DNA of 14,835 nt from CAIOZW01 sp049317725 (lineage in GTDB: Bacteria; Acidobacteriota; Blastocatellia; RBC074), in NCBI GenBank assembly GCA_049317725.1, contig JBMOHS010000099.1, positions 1 through 14,835 of the forward strand. Direction: 5' to 3'. Position 1 is the stretch's first letter. Every line of letters begins with the position of its first letter. This document shows, one piece after another, positions 1-6,440 of this stretch. A program made the position numbers and the translations under genes. Below the pieces are notes generated by a model. It searched no databases. It was not told where the DNA came from and saw only the letters and a list, made by a program, of their open reading frames with translations.

Positions 1-50
1 GTCTCCGCCAAACGGCGCAGGAAGGGCCGCTCGTAGGCGCCCTTTATCAT
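1..50 (-). CDS. Possible 5' fragment of an ATPase gene (DUF4143-like N-terminus), cut by the window edge
   Basis: An open frame runs off the left edge. Reading leftward from an ATG at 50-48 (GTG at 53-51 is an alternative) it gives MIKGAYERPFLRRLAE, with an in-frame stop upstream at 74-72, so the start must lie in this stretch. The N-terminus resembles the short lead-in of AAA+ ATPases with a C-terminal DUF4143, in which a few residues before the P-loop read like 'RPL..RL'. Only 16 residues are visible and no P-loop is reached. No good Shine-Dalgarno sequence precedes the start. The family assignment is a guess; the frame itself is what is seen. Confidence 0.25.
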   Translation of the reverse strand, partial: MIKGAYERPFLRRLAE

Positions 51-53
51 CAC

Positions 54-874
54 GCAATTGTGAGAAATTTTTTAGATCTTCGACGTAAAAGCGCCATTTG
101 ATGGGGTCAATCGCTTGACTTGAAGGGAAAACGAATAGTAGACTCCGCACGTAACGAATACACTGATCTCTACCTCGCGGAGAGGTCTGGCCAGCGATCG
201 TTTCGATGTCATATCGAGAAAGATCACCCCGTCAGGCGCTTCTGTCAGGGGATCTCTGAACCTGAGATGATCTTCACACTCGGTGCAACTCTCGAGAGAG
301 TTCTTGAAACTACGGGTGTCAAGAGTACCAGGCAAATCGACCGAAGATTAGCAGGTACAGATCAGAGAGGGATGCCGCGCTTGGCCGGATTGGTGGGCAG
401 TTTTTCGTAATTTTATCTTTGATTCGTTTTGACACCACGAACTATCGAAGAGAACACCTACATCACTGTTTGGTTGATCTTCCTCTTAGTGCCGTGAATC
501 AAGATTGAGTGATTTCCCAGGGGCAAGATCCTGGAATAATTGCTCAAGCAGGTCGGCGACTGCACCTGCGGTTCCAATCAGGAACTCATGCTCCCCACTG
601 GTTTCGCCCACTTCCTTTCAATGGGAGGGTACCAGGATAGATGAGAACGCCCCTGGAATCTCGAACGTCGCCATTTGTCCGTGGATCTTCAACCATTGCA
701 CTGAACACAAGCGACGAAAAGTAGTTGACACGAAGTAGTTGACACGAAGTGGTTGGGAGAAGATTCGATCGTTACTCCTCTGGTTGGTAGTTGGAGTACG
801 AGCTGGACAAGGTTTGCAGGTCAGTTCGAGGCGCCTCGCCTCTCTTCATTCTTTTGTAATTTACTGACGAGTTG
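54..874. other. Long stretch without a convincing gene
   Basis: Several open frames of 60-96 codons exist on both strands (120-410 plus, 72-335 minus, 505-738 plus). None has a recognisable motif, a ribosome-binding site or a protein-like composition, and the first two overlap in antisense. The stretch is visibly richer in A+T than the coding parts of the window. It may be degenerate or regulatory DNA. The only ordered structure seen is the 14-bp tandem repeat at 721-755. Confidence 0.5.
721..755. repeat. 14-bp tandem repeat, two perfect copies plus a degenerate half copy
   Basis: The unit GTAGTTGACACGAA occurs at 721-734 and 735-748, followed by GTGGTTG at 749-755 with one mismatch. Each full copy contains TTGACA, identical to the sigma-70 -35 consensus. 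No acceptable -10 hexamer stands 16-18 bp downstream of either copy, so a promoter role is not supported. Confidence 0.75.
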
Positions 875-903
875 TTGACTGCCGTTCTGCGCTGCGGAAT
901 AAC
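875..903 (+). promoter_or_regulatory. Candidate sigma-70-type promoter for the tonB run
   Basis: TTGACT at 875-880 (5 of 6 consensus positions) and AATAAC at 898-903 (4 of 6) are separated by 17 bp. Transcription would start near 910 and leave a leader of about 125 nt before tonB. This is the best-looking promoter between the left edge and tonB, judged by eye only. Confidence 0.4.
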
Positions 904-1037
904 GGCAGCCGACCCTTTGGATTGCCCAGGGGTTTGCCTGGCTATGACCGAGCACGGACGAGCCTCGGGAGTGGCCGATCGTTGCGGATTGACTCCATCC
1001 GCCCATTGGAAGTGTAGTACAGGGAGGGCATTCGCTC

Positions 1038-1796
1038 ATGTTCGATACGCTTGTGGAATCGTCCAAACACGGCAAAGAGAATACCCGAACCGGCGGTATC
1101 TTGCTGGCGACGACGCTGCTTTATACCAGCATTATTCTCGGTGCCATGGTCTGGATGATCGTAAAGTCCGACTTTGGGTTGATGGACGCGCTGGATGTGA
1201 CGGCGATGGTGGCTCCGCCACCCCCACCGGCCGCGGCGCCACCCCCACCCGCCCAGGTCGTTCGGCAAGTCATTCCCGAAGTGACGACCTTTACTCCGCC
1301 AACGAAGCCACCCGAGAAGATTCCGGATCCGACGACGGTCCAGTCCAAACCGGTGGTCTCTGCCGTTTCGACTGGAGTTCCCGGAGGTGTTCCGGGAGGA
1401 GTCGTCGGGGGAGTTCCTGGGGGAGTTGCGGGTGGCAGGGGAGATGACGCGCCGCCGCCGCCACCGCCGCCACCGCCGCCACCGAAACCGGAACCCCCGC
1501 CACCACCCAAGCAGATCAAGGTCTCAGGTGGTGTGCTGCAGGGGAGCGCGCTCCGTCGCGTTCAGCCGCAGTATCCCCCGATCGCCAAGGCGGCGCGGGC
1601 CTCTGGTGCAGTTCAGGTTCAAGTTACCATCTCCGAAGAGGGGCGGGTGATTGACGCCGCCGTGGTCAGTGGGCACCCATTGTTGAGAGACGCTGCGGTA
1701 CAAGCCGCCCGTCAATGGGTCTTCAAACCCACTGAACTCTCAGGTGTGGCCGTCAAGGTGCAGGGAGTCCTCACCTTCAACTTCACGCTCCAATAG
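1038..1796 (+). CDS. tonB: TonB-family energy transducer
   Basis: 252 residues. A short cytoplasmic N-terminus is followed by one membrane helix (about residues 20-43), a proline-rich periplasmic linker (PPPPP runs at 60-72 and 139-157), a glycine-rich repeat of PGGV type (about 114-133) and a C-terminal TonB domain (about 162-252) with the typical YPP at 179-181 and a final strand region rich in V and F. TonB carries proton-motive-force energy from ExbB/ExbD across the periplasm to outer-membrane TonB-dependent receptors. The ATG at 1038 is preceded by AGGGAGGG at 1021-1028, a good Shine-Dalgarno at 9 nt. The exbB-type gene follows 46 nt after the stop. The length is close to usual TonB size. 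The PGGV repeat is, to my knowledge, common in acidobacterial TonB proteins. No receptor gene is in the window, so the substrate is unknown. Confidence 0.9.
   Translation: MFDTLVESSKHGKENTRTGGILLATTLLYTSIILGAMVWMIVKSDFGLMDALDVTAMVAPPPPPAAAPPPPAQVVRQVIPEVTTFTPPTKPPEKIPDPTTVQSKPVVSAVSTGVPGGVPGGVVGGVPGGVAGGRGDDAPPPPPPPPPPPKPEPPPPPKQIKVSGGVLQGSALRRVQPQYPPIAKAARASGAVQVQVTISEEGRVIDAAVVSGHPLLRDAAVQAARQWVFKPTELSGVAVKVQGVLTFNFTLQ
1377..1506 (+). repeat. Low-complexity coding tract in tonB (PGGV repeat and polyproline)
   Basis: Two adjacent simple-sequence tracts lie inside tonB. At 1377-1436 there are about five imperfect copies of a G-rich unit encoding (V)PGGV. At 1451-1506 a CCGCCACC-like repeat encodes polyproline. 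The second is prone to slippage but the frame is intact. Both lie in the periplasm-spanning linker, where length variation is tolerated. Confidence 0.8.
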
Positions 1797-1842
1797 ATCG
1801 ACGCTCATTGTAGAAACCAATATCCTGGAGGACTTCGATATC

Positions 1843-2592
1843 ATGTTCATTCTGTTAAGCCAACTTTGGTTGACCCTGACCCCCTTTGCCCTGATTCTCG
1901 CCGAAGGGGGAGAGGCCGCTGCTTTCGACTTCACCCCGCTTGGGGTCTGGCGCGCGATGGGTTTCATTGCCCGCGTAGTGATCATCATTCTCTTCATCAT
2001 GTCGATCTGGTCCTTCGCGATCATGGTTGAGCGCTACCTGACCTATACGTCAGCGCGGAACCAGTCGCGCGAGTTCGCTCCCAAGGTTGCGGCTTCGCTC
2101 AAGAACCAGAAGATTGACGAGGCCATTACGCTCTCCGACAAGTACAAGAAGAGCCACTTGGCGATGGTCGTCAACGCGGGACTGCAGGAGTTCCGAGCCA
2201 ACTCGATCAACTCCGAGATCTCGACCGACATCATTGAGGCCTCGAAGCGGGCCCTTCAACGTGCAACGGCGATCAAGGTCGCCGAGTTTCGCCGTGGCCT
2301 CTCCGGCTTGGCAACGGTTGGTTCGACCTCACCCTTCGTCGGTCTCTTCGGGACGGTGTTTGGAATCATCAATGCCTTCCAGGGAATGCGCTCCTCCGAG
2401 TCAGCGGGAATCTCCGCGGTGGCCGGTGGTATCGCGGAAGCCCTGGTGACGACCGGTGTCGGAATCGGTGTGGCCATTCCGGCAGTGTGGCTCTTCAACT
2501 ACTTCACCAGCAAGGTCGACAACTTCATCGTCGAAATGGACAACTCCTCCGCGGAGTTGCTCGATTTCTTCCTGAAGTCACGGAAGAAGTAA
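1843..2592 (+). CDS. exbB: ExbB/TolQ/MotA-family proton channel subunit
   Basis: 249 residues. A hydrophobic N-terminal stretch (about 1-20) is followed by three membrane helices at about 40-62, 155-180 and 192-220, with a cytoplasmic loop between the first and second. This is the layout of ExbB/TolQ. The conserved block around the second helix (GLATVGSTSPFVGLFGTVFG, 153-172) and the following SAVAGGIAEAL (191-201) are hallmark sequences of the MotA_ExbB domain. With ExbD it forms the inner-membrane proton-driven motor that energises TonB. The start is the ATG at 1843, with TGGAGG at 1826-1831 upstream. An in-frame ATG at 1744 would overlap tonB by 53 bp and encodes implausible sequence. Position after tonB favours ExbB over TolQ, but sequence alone does not separate the two. 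Confidence 0.92.
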   Translation: MFILLSQLWLTLTPFALILAEGGEAAAFDFTPLGVWRAMGFIARVVIIILFIMSIWSFAIMVERYLTYTSARNQSREFAPKVAASLKNQKIDEAITLSDKYKKSHLAMVVNAGLQEFRANSINSEISTDIIEASKRALQRATAIKVAEFRRGLSGLATVGSTSPFVGLFGTVFGIINAFQGMRSSESAGISAVAGGIAEALVTTGVGIGVAIPAVWLFNYFTSKVDNFIVEMDNSSAELLDFFLKSRKK

Positions 2593-2652
2593 TGTCGCTT
2601 GTGTGTGCTTGAACACAGCAGAGATTGGTTTTTTCGATGAAGCGGATGTCCG

Positions 2653-2685
2653 GGGAGTTCTGATAGTCTAACTGTCAGAACTCCC
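2653..2685 (+). terminator. 15-bp stem, 3-nt loop hairpin downstream of exbB
   Basis: The left arm GGGAGTTCTGATAGT (2653-2667) and right arm ACTGTCAGAACTCCC (2671-2685) pair over 15 bp with one G-U and a CTA loop. It starts 60 bp after the exbB stop. There is no T-run after the stem, so it is not a classical intrinsic terminator. It could stabilise the upstream mRNA 3' end, weaken read-through, or bind a protein as an inverted repeat in DNA. Confidence 0.5.
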
Positions 2686-2713
2686 GACAGATCCATCCTT
2701 CGGCATGATTCTT

Positions 2714-2743
2714 GATTGGACTCCTTGATTAAGGGAGTCAATC
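2714..2743 (+). other. Second inverted repeat with possible alternative pairing
   Basis: GATT-G-GACTCC-TT at 2714-2726 pairs with AA-G-GGAGTC-AATC at 2731-2743 around a 4-nt loop, with a single bulged base on each arm. Part of the right arm (GAGTCAA, 2735-2741) can instead pair perfectly with TTGACTC at 2760-2766. The two structures exclude each other. No known riboswitch class is recognised. Confidence 0.4.
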
Positions 2744-2835
2744 TGGTGCTCAGGGGAGCTTGACTCTCCAAAGACAGCGAGAGAAGCGGTTCCCGCTCGC
2801 TTGCTTCCTGGAAGTCAGATAAATGCTGAATGAGG

Positions 2836-2862
2836 AAGGCTGAAAGGCTGAAAGGCTGAAAG
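2836..2862. repeat. 8-bp tandem repeat AAGGCTGA, three copies plus 3 bp
   Basis: AAGGCTGA is repeated exactly at 2836-2843, 2844-2851 and 2852-2859, and AAG continues. Since 8 is not a multiple of 3, the tract is unlikely to be coding. Confidence 0.8.
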
Positions 2863-3002
2863 ATGGTGGACAACGAGACCTCATCAACCTTTTCCAGTCT
2901 CTCGTCGTGAGCTGAGCTCTTGCCACGAAGTAGAAGCGGATCAGTCTGCACGGGTGGTTCGCTGACGGTTTCATTAGCAAGTATTTATTGGAGGAAATGG
3001 CT

Positions 3003-3434
3003 ATGGCCATGAGTGCAGGTGGAACATCCAGCCTCAACTCATCGATCAATGTGACCCCGATGGTCGACATCATGCTGGTGTTATTGATCATCTTCATGGT
3101 GGTCACGCCGCTGCTGCAAAGCGGCGTGACGGTCACCCTGCCCAAGGGGAAGAGTCCGGAAGAGGATGCCAATATCACCAAGGATACCGCGGTGGTCATT
3201 GCGATTCCGGCGGATGGGCAGTTCTACATCGGACGTGACCTGATTCAAGGGAAGGACCGCTTGATCCAGTCGATCAAAACCCGGATGGACCAACTCAAGC
3301 CGAGTGACCCTCATATCGTCTACATCAAAGGCGGAGTCGGTGTCAGCTACGGGGAAGTGGTCAGCGTCATCGATTCGATTCGCGAGGCCGGATATGACCA
3401 GATCGGTCTGGTAGCCGACAAGTTGAAAGAGTAG
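3003..3434 (+). CDS. exbD: ExbD/TolR-family biopolymer transport protein, first copy
   Basis: 143 residues, usual ExbD length. The N-terminal cytoplasmic segment leads into one membrane helix (about 20-40) preceded by the family signature INVTPMVDI (15-23). D22 in the helix matches the proton-carrying aspartate of ExbD. The periplasmic ExbD domain follows, with the C-terminal GVGVSYGEVVSVID region. The start chosen is the ATG at 3003: GGAGG at 2990-2994 lies 8 nt upstream, and this gives MAMS, the same N-terminus as the second exbD. ATG 2997 is too close to the Shine-Dalgarno; ATG 3009 is also possible. The next exbD begins 44 nt downstream. This subunit couples proton flow through ExbB to TonB. 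Confidence 0.92.
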   Translation: MAMSAGGTSSLNSSINVTPMVDIMLVLLIIFMVVTPLLQSGVTVTLPKGKSPEEDANITKDTAVVIAIPADGQFYIGRDLIQGKDRLIQSIKTRMDQLKPSDPHIVYIKGGVGVSYGEVVSVIDSIREAGYDQIGLVADKLKE

Positions 3435-3478
3435 TCCTCTTCCCCCTTGTCTTTCCTGTTTAGAAGGAGTCTTTGCCC

Positions 3479-3907
3479 ATGGCAATGAGTGGTGCACCGA
3501 AAGAGGCAATTCCTGAAATTAATGTGACGCCCATGATCGACATTCTGTTGGTGCTCTTGATCATCTTCATGGTGATCAGTCCACAGAAGCCGCATCAATT
3601 TGAGGCAAAAGTTCCGGAGAAGCCGCCGGAAAACCTTCCCAATTTGGCCCCAGATCCGTTGAGCTTGCTGGTGACCGTACCGCAGCTTGGGGATGCCTAC
3701 AAGCTCAATACCGAGGAGTTGAAAGGCTTGGACGCACTGGGTGAGCGGCTCTTTGCCGCACTTGATGGTCGCCCGGGAGACCGCAAAGCGGTCTTCATCA
3801 AGGCTCCTCGCTCGAAACCGTACGGCGAAGTGGTACGGGTAATCGATGCAGTCAAGGCCGCCGGGGGATCTCCGATTGGTCTGCAGATTGAGGGGCTTGA
3901 TCAATAA
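3479..3907 (+). CDS. exbD: ExbD/TolR-family biopolymer transport protein, second copy
   Basis: 142 residues. The order is the same as in the preceding gene: signature INVTPMIDI (14-22) with D21 in the predicted proton path, one membrane helix (about 19-38) and a periplasmic ExbD domain ending in PYGEVVRVIDAVKAAG. AAGGAG at 3464-3469 lies 9 nt before the ATG at 3479. The two ExbD proteins are clearly related in the N-terminal 40 residues and diverge in the periplasmic part, so this is an old duplication and not a recent tandem copy. Paired exbD genes are common in acidobacterial and bacteroidete Ton operons, and the two products may form a mixed ExbD dimer in the ExbB pore. Confidence 0.92.
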   Translation: MAMSGAPKEAIPEINVTPMIDILLVLLIIFMVISPQKPHQFEAKVPEKPPENLPNLAPDPLSLLVTVPQLGDAYKLNTEELKGLDALGERLFAALDGRPGDRKAVFIKAPRSKPYGEVVRVIDAVKAAGGSPIGLQIEGLDQ

Positions 3908-3920
3908 TCCTGCGCTGAAC

Positions 3921-3960
3921 GGCTCCCCGGAATCGCTCGTCAAAGGTTCTCAGGGGAGTC
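3921..3960 (+). terminator. Weak hairpin after the second exbD
   Basis: GGCTCCCC (3921-3928) pairs with GGGGAGTC (3953-3960), 8 bp with one G-U, around a 24-nt loop and without a T-run. It lies 13 bp after the exbD stop. It may be a weak terminator or an mRNA-end stabiliser. Confidence 0.3.
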
Positions 3961-4089
3961 TCTCCGCCTGGAGATCTTTATAGAAAAGGAGAGGCGGGAT
4001 GTTTGCTTCGGGTGTTACCTGAGCCTTCTCCGGCGATCTTCTTTCCTAGACGGGTTGTAAGGGGAGTGTCAAGGGAGCAGACTCTTTAA

Positions 4090-4113
4090 TGCAGACTTCT
4101 GACTGCAGACTTC
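4090..4113. repeat. 10-bp direct repeat TGCAGACTTC, two copies
   Basis: TGCAGACTTC occurs at 4090-4099 and 4104-4113, separated by TGAC, giving a 14-bp period. It lies in the gap upstream of the TPR lipoprotein gene. Confidence 0.6.
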
Positions 4114-4325
4114 AGGAGAATGATGTTTCTCCGCCTCACTTGACCCCCAGTTCCCGCGACATCCGCCTGAAACTGAATGATTCAGGGGCGGGGCAGCGAT
4201 CGGGAAGAATGAATGGCGCCCCGCGCCGGCCAACCCGAGGCTCTCCGCGACCGCAATTGAACATAATTCCCGGGAGGTCCAACACCGTGGGCTTCCTCAA
4301 ACAGGGAGAATTCCAGAACGCTGCT

Positions 4326-5180
4326 ATGAAGATCTTCCGCCATTTTTACCATGCGTTGCTTGTTTCGGCGATCATTGGCCTCTCGATGGTCAGCACCGGT
4401 TGCGAATATATCAACAAGGTGATCGCCAAGGACCAGTTGAACCAGGGAGCCATTCTCTACAACCAAGGCAACTTCCGGAAGGCGCAAGAGTTCTTCCGGT
4501 CGGCGACAGAGACGGATCCCAACAACCCCGTCGCGCTGCTCTATCTTGGAGCGACCCTTGTCAAAGACTACAAGGTTCTTTCCGGAGATGACCAAAAGCG
4601 CATTGCCAATGAGGCCATCGACATTTACAAGCGTGCCCTCGCCCTTAGCAAAGGAAACTGCGCGAACGCCGACAACGCCATCAGCTACATTGCCTCGATC
4701 TATGACGATCTCGGCGACGGCAATGAGTGGCGGAATTGGATGTTGCAGCGGGCGGAAGGGGAATGTGTCGCCAGCAAGGAAGTGAAGGCGACCACCTACT
4801 ATGCAATCGCCGTCAAGTATTGGACGTGCTCCTACGACGAGACGACTCGTTACCAGGAGAAGGGGGCTTCCGATCCATTCCATTACCGCAACATGGACTA
4901 CCCGGCGGCGCTGCCCGATAAGCAGAAGGCGGAGAGTTGTGCCCTCAAGGGGCTTGAGTTCATCGAAAAAGCGATTGCAGTCGATCCGACGTATGCCGAC
5001 GCGATGTTCTACAAAGGACTCCTCTACCGTGAGCAGCAGAAGCTGACCAAGGAAGATGCGAAGCGGAACGAGCTTGACAAACTTGCGGTCAAGATCTCTG
5101 AGCAGGCAACTGCCGTAATGAAGCAGAAAGAGAAAGAGGCGGCAGAGGCGGCTGCAGCAGCATCCACGCCGGAGGGCTGA
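4326..5180 (+). CDS. TPR-repeat lipoprotein linked to the Ton genes
   Basis: 284 residues from the ATG at 4326. The N-terminus is a lipoprotein-type signal: KxxR-containing start, hydrophobic core (about 9-22) and a VSTGC box with C26 as the lipidated cysteine; the -3 residue is S, slightly off consensus. TPR-like helices follow (QLNQGAILYNQGNFRKAQEF at 38-57; a last one at about 205-240), then a charged A/E/K-rich tail. An in-frame GTG at 4287 has a better ribosome-binding site (GGGAGG at 4272-4277) and would add 13 residues, so the start is uncertain. TPR proteins are protein-interaction scaffolds. One next to exbD genes may organise the Ton complex or bind a partner at a membrane; that role is inferred. 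The stop is 17 bp before the oxidoreductase gene, so these two are probably co-transcribed. Confidence 0.8.
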   Translation: MKIFRHFYHALLVSAIIGLSMVSTGCEYINKVIAKDQLNQGAILYNQGNFRKAQEFFRSATETDPNNPVALLYLGATLVKDYKVLSGDDQKRIANEAIDIYKRALALSKGNCANADNAISYIASIYDDLGDGNEWRNWMLQRAEGECVASKEVKATTYYAIAVKYWTCSYDETTRYQEKGASDPFHYRNMDYPAALPDKQKAESCALKGLEFIEKAIAVDPTYADAMFYKGLLYREQQKLTKEDAKRNELDKLAVKISEQATAVMKQKEKEAAEAAAAASTPEG

Positions 5181-5197
5181 GAGGGGGATCATTCGAC

Positions 5198-6361
5198 ATG
5201 CGCAGGGTGAAGACTGCACTCGTGGGGGCCGGCTTTATCGGCCCCCATCACGTTGAAGCAGCCCGACGTCTCGGGTTCGTTGATTTTGTGGCTGTTGCAG
5301 GGCGCACGGCCGAGTCTGCGGCGGAGAAGGCGCGGAGCCTGCATATTCCGCGCTCCTACGGCAGTGTCGAGGCATTGTTGGATGACCCCGAAGTGGAGGT
5401 GATCCACAACTGCACGCCAAACGACCTGCATCATCCAGTAACGATGGCAGCGATTGCCAAGGGAAAGCACGTCATTGCCGACAAGCCCTTGGCGCTCAAC
5501 GCGGCGGAGGCCGCGGAGATGCTGGCGGCAGCGCGTGCGCGCGGCATTGTCCATGCGGTGACCTTTAACTACCGCTACAATCCGCTCATGCAGCAGGCCA
5601 GGACGATGATTCGAGGAGGGGCGATCGGACCCGTCCATTTCGTCCACGGCGTCTATCTCCAGGATTGGTTGCTCTTCCCGACCGACTACAATTGGCGTCT
5701 CGAGAAGGAAGGTGGAGACTCCCGCTGTGTGGCCGATATCGGTTCCCACTGGTGTGACTTGGCCGGCTACTTGGTCGGGGCCCGCATCGAGTCGGTTCTG
5801 GCGGAATATACGACTGTCTTCCCGACGCGGAAAAAGCCACGGGAAGCACGCCACGCCTTTGCTCAGTCGACTGGAGAGGAGTCCTATGACGACTATCCGA
5901 TCGAGACCGAGGACTTCGCCAGCGTGCTCCTCCGCTTTGCGAATGGAGTCAAGGGGGTCTTCACCTCCTCCCAAGTCAGCGCAGGCCACAAGAACGGGCT
6001 GGAGATCGAGGTCAATGGCCAACAGGGGGCCCTGGCGTGGCGACAAGAGCGACCGAATGAGCTCTGGATCGGACGTCGCAACGAACCCAACGGTTGGATG
6101 TTGAAGGATCCTTCCCTGATGGACCCTGCGGTGCGCCACTATGCGGCACTCCCAGGGGGCCACGGGGAGGCTTGGGCAGATGCGTTCCGCAATCTGATGC
6201 GGGACATCTATACCTTCATCGCCGAGGGCCGATCGATGGAGCAGGATCGGGAACGCATTGCCTTTCCGACCTTCGAGGATGGACTACAATCGAACCGAGT
6301 AGTCGAGGCGATTACTCGCAGCGCGCGCGCCGGCGGCGTGTGGACTCCGGTGGCGAGCTGA
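5198..6361 (+). CDS. Gfo/Idh/MocA-family NAD(P)-dependent oxidoreductase
   Basis: 387 residues. The N-terminal Rossmann fold shows GAGFIG (10-15) for dinucleotide binding and a family-typical ADKPL (94-98), a variant of the EKP motif with the likely catalytic lysine K96. The C-terminal alpha/beta domain holds DIGSHWCD (180-187), where D180 and H184 match the conserved active-site Asp and His of the family. Members oxidise or epimerise sugars and inositols, or reduce related compounds, in the cytoplasm. The substrate cannot be read from the sequence. The ATG at 5198 follows a GAGGGGG sequence after the TPR stop (5180). The gene ends the plus-strand run at a strong terminator. No sugar transporter or kinase adjoins it. 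A link to imported glycans through the Ton system is possible but speculative. Confidence 0.88.
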   Translation: MRRVKTALVGAGFIGPHHVEAARRLGFVDFVAVAGRTAESAAEKARSLHIPRSYGSVEALLDDPEVEVIHNCTPNDLHHPVTMAAIAKGKHVIADKPLALNAAEAAEMLAAARARGIVHAVTFNYRYNPLMQQARTMIRGGAIGPVHFVHGVYLQDWLLFPTDYNWRLEKEGGDSRCVADIGSHWCDLAGYLVGARIESVLAEYTTVFPTRKKPREARHAFAQSTGEESYDDYPIETEDFASVLLRFANGVKGVFTSSQVSAGHKNGLEIEVNGQQGALAWRQERPNELWIGRRNEPNGWMLKDPSLMDPAVRHYAALPGGHGEAWADAFRNLMRDIYTFIAEGRSMEQDRERIAFPTFEDGLQSNRVVEAITRSARAGGVWTPVAS

Positions 6362-6389
6362 ACGGCGCACGTTCGACTGGCAGAAACTC

Positions 6390-6440
6390 CCAACTCCCGG
6401 ACGGCAGAGAATTCCTCTTGCTTCCGGGAGTTGGTGTTTT
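6390..6440 (+). terminator. Strong rho-independent terminator between convergent genes
   Basis: CCAACTCCCGGA (6390-6401) pairs perfectly with TCCGGGAGTTGG (6423-6434), followed by TGTTTT at 6435-6440. The loop can itself fold (AGAG at 6406-6409 with CTCT at 6415-6418). It lies 28 bp after the oxidoreductase stop. The T-run touches the stop codon of the minus-strand gene, so the stem probably serves both directions, although the minus-side T-run is only three bases. Confidence 0.85.

Larger units (their letters stand above)
2593..3002. other. Structured 410-bp gap between exbB and the first exbD
   Basis: No convincing gene is seen on either strand; the minus-strand frames here run antisense into exbB or exbD. 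The gap holds a near-perfect hairpin (2653-2685), a second bulged hairpin (2714-2743) with a possible alternative partner (2760-2766), and an 8-bp tandem repeat (2836-2862). This is unusually long for the inside of a TonB/ExbB/ExbD operon, so the exbD genes may be transcribed separately or controlled within this leader. Confidence 0.6.
3908..4325. other. 418-bp gap before the TPR lipoprotein gene
   Basis: The frame of the downstream gene stays open back to 4089, but the translated upstream part is unlike protein and has no family match. The gap holds an 8-bp-stem inverted repeat (3921-3960) and a 10-bp direct repeat (4090-4113). CTCAGGGGAG at 3948-3957 also occurs at 2749-2758 in the other long gap. 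No clear promoter was recognised by eye. Confidence 0.5.

Noticed and set aside
120..410. Open frame of 96 codons, plus strand
   Set aside because: It has a TTG start, no motif or ribosome-binding site, and an antisense frame of similar length over the same bases; most likely chance.
721..748. CRISPR or promoter array
   Set aside because: Two adjacent 14-bp copies without spacers are not a CRISPR, and no -10 hexamer supports a promoter.
1451..1506. Frameshift in the CCGCCACC tract of tonB
   Set aside because: The frame is continuous from the membrane helix to the C-terminal TonB domain.
2499..2951. Minus-strand frame of 150 codons across the exbB-exbD gap
   Set aside because: It runs antisense into the 3' end of exbB and through the hairpins and 8-bp repeat; no domain is seen.
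4182..5219. Long minus-strand frame of 345 codons opposite the TPR gene
   Set aside because: Antisense shadow of a gene with a clear signal peptide and TPR helices; its translation has no recognisable family.
5189..6163. Minus-strand frame of 324 codons opposite the oxidoreductase
   Set aside because: The plus strand carries the Gfo/Idh/MocA motifs; the antisense frame is a by-product of high G+C codon use.
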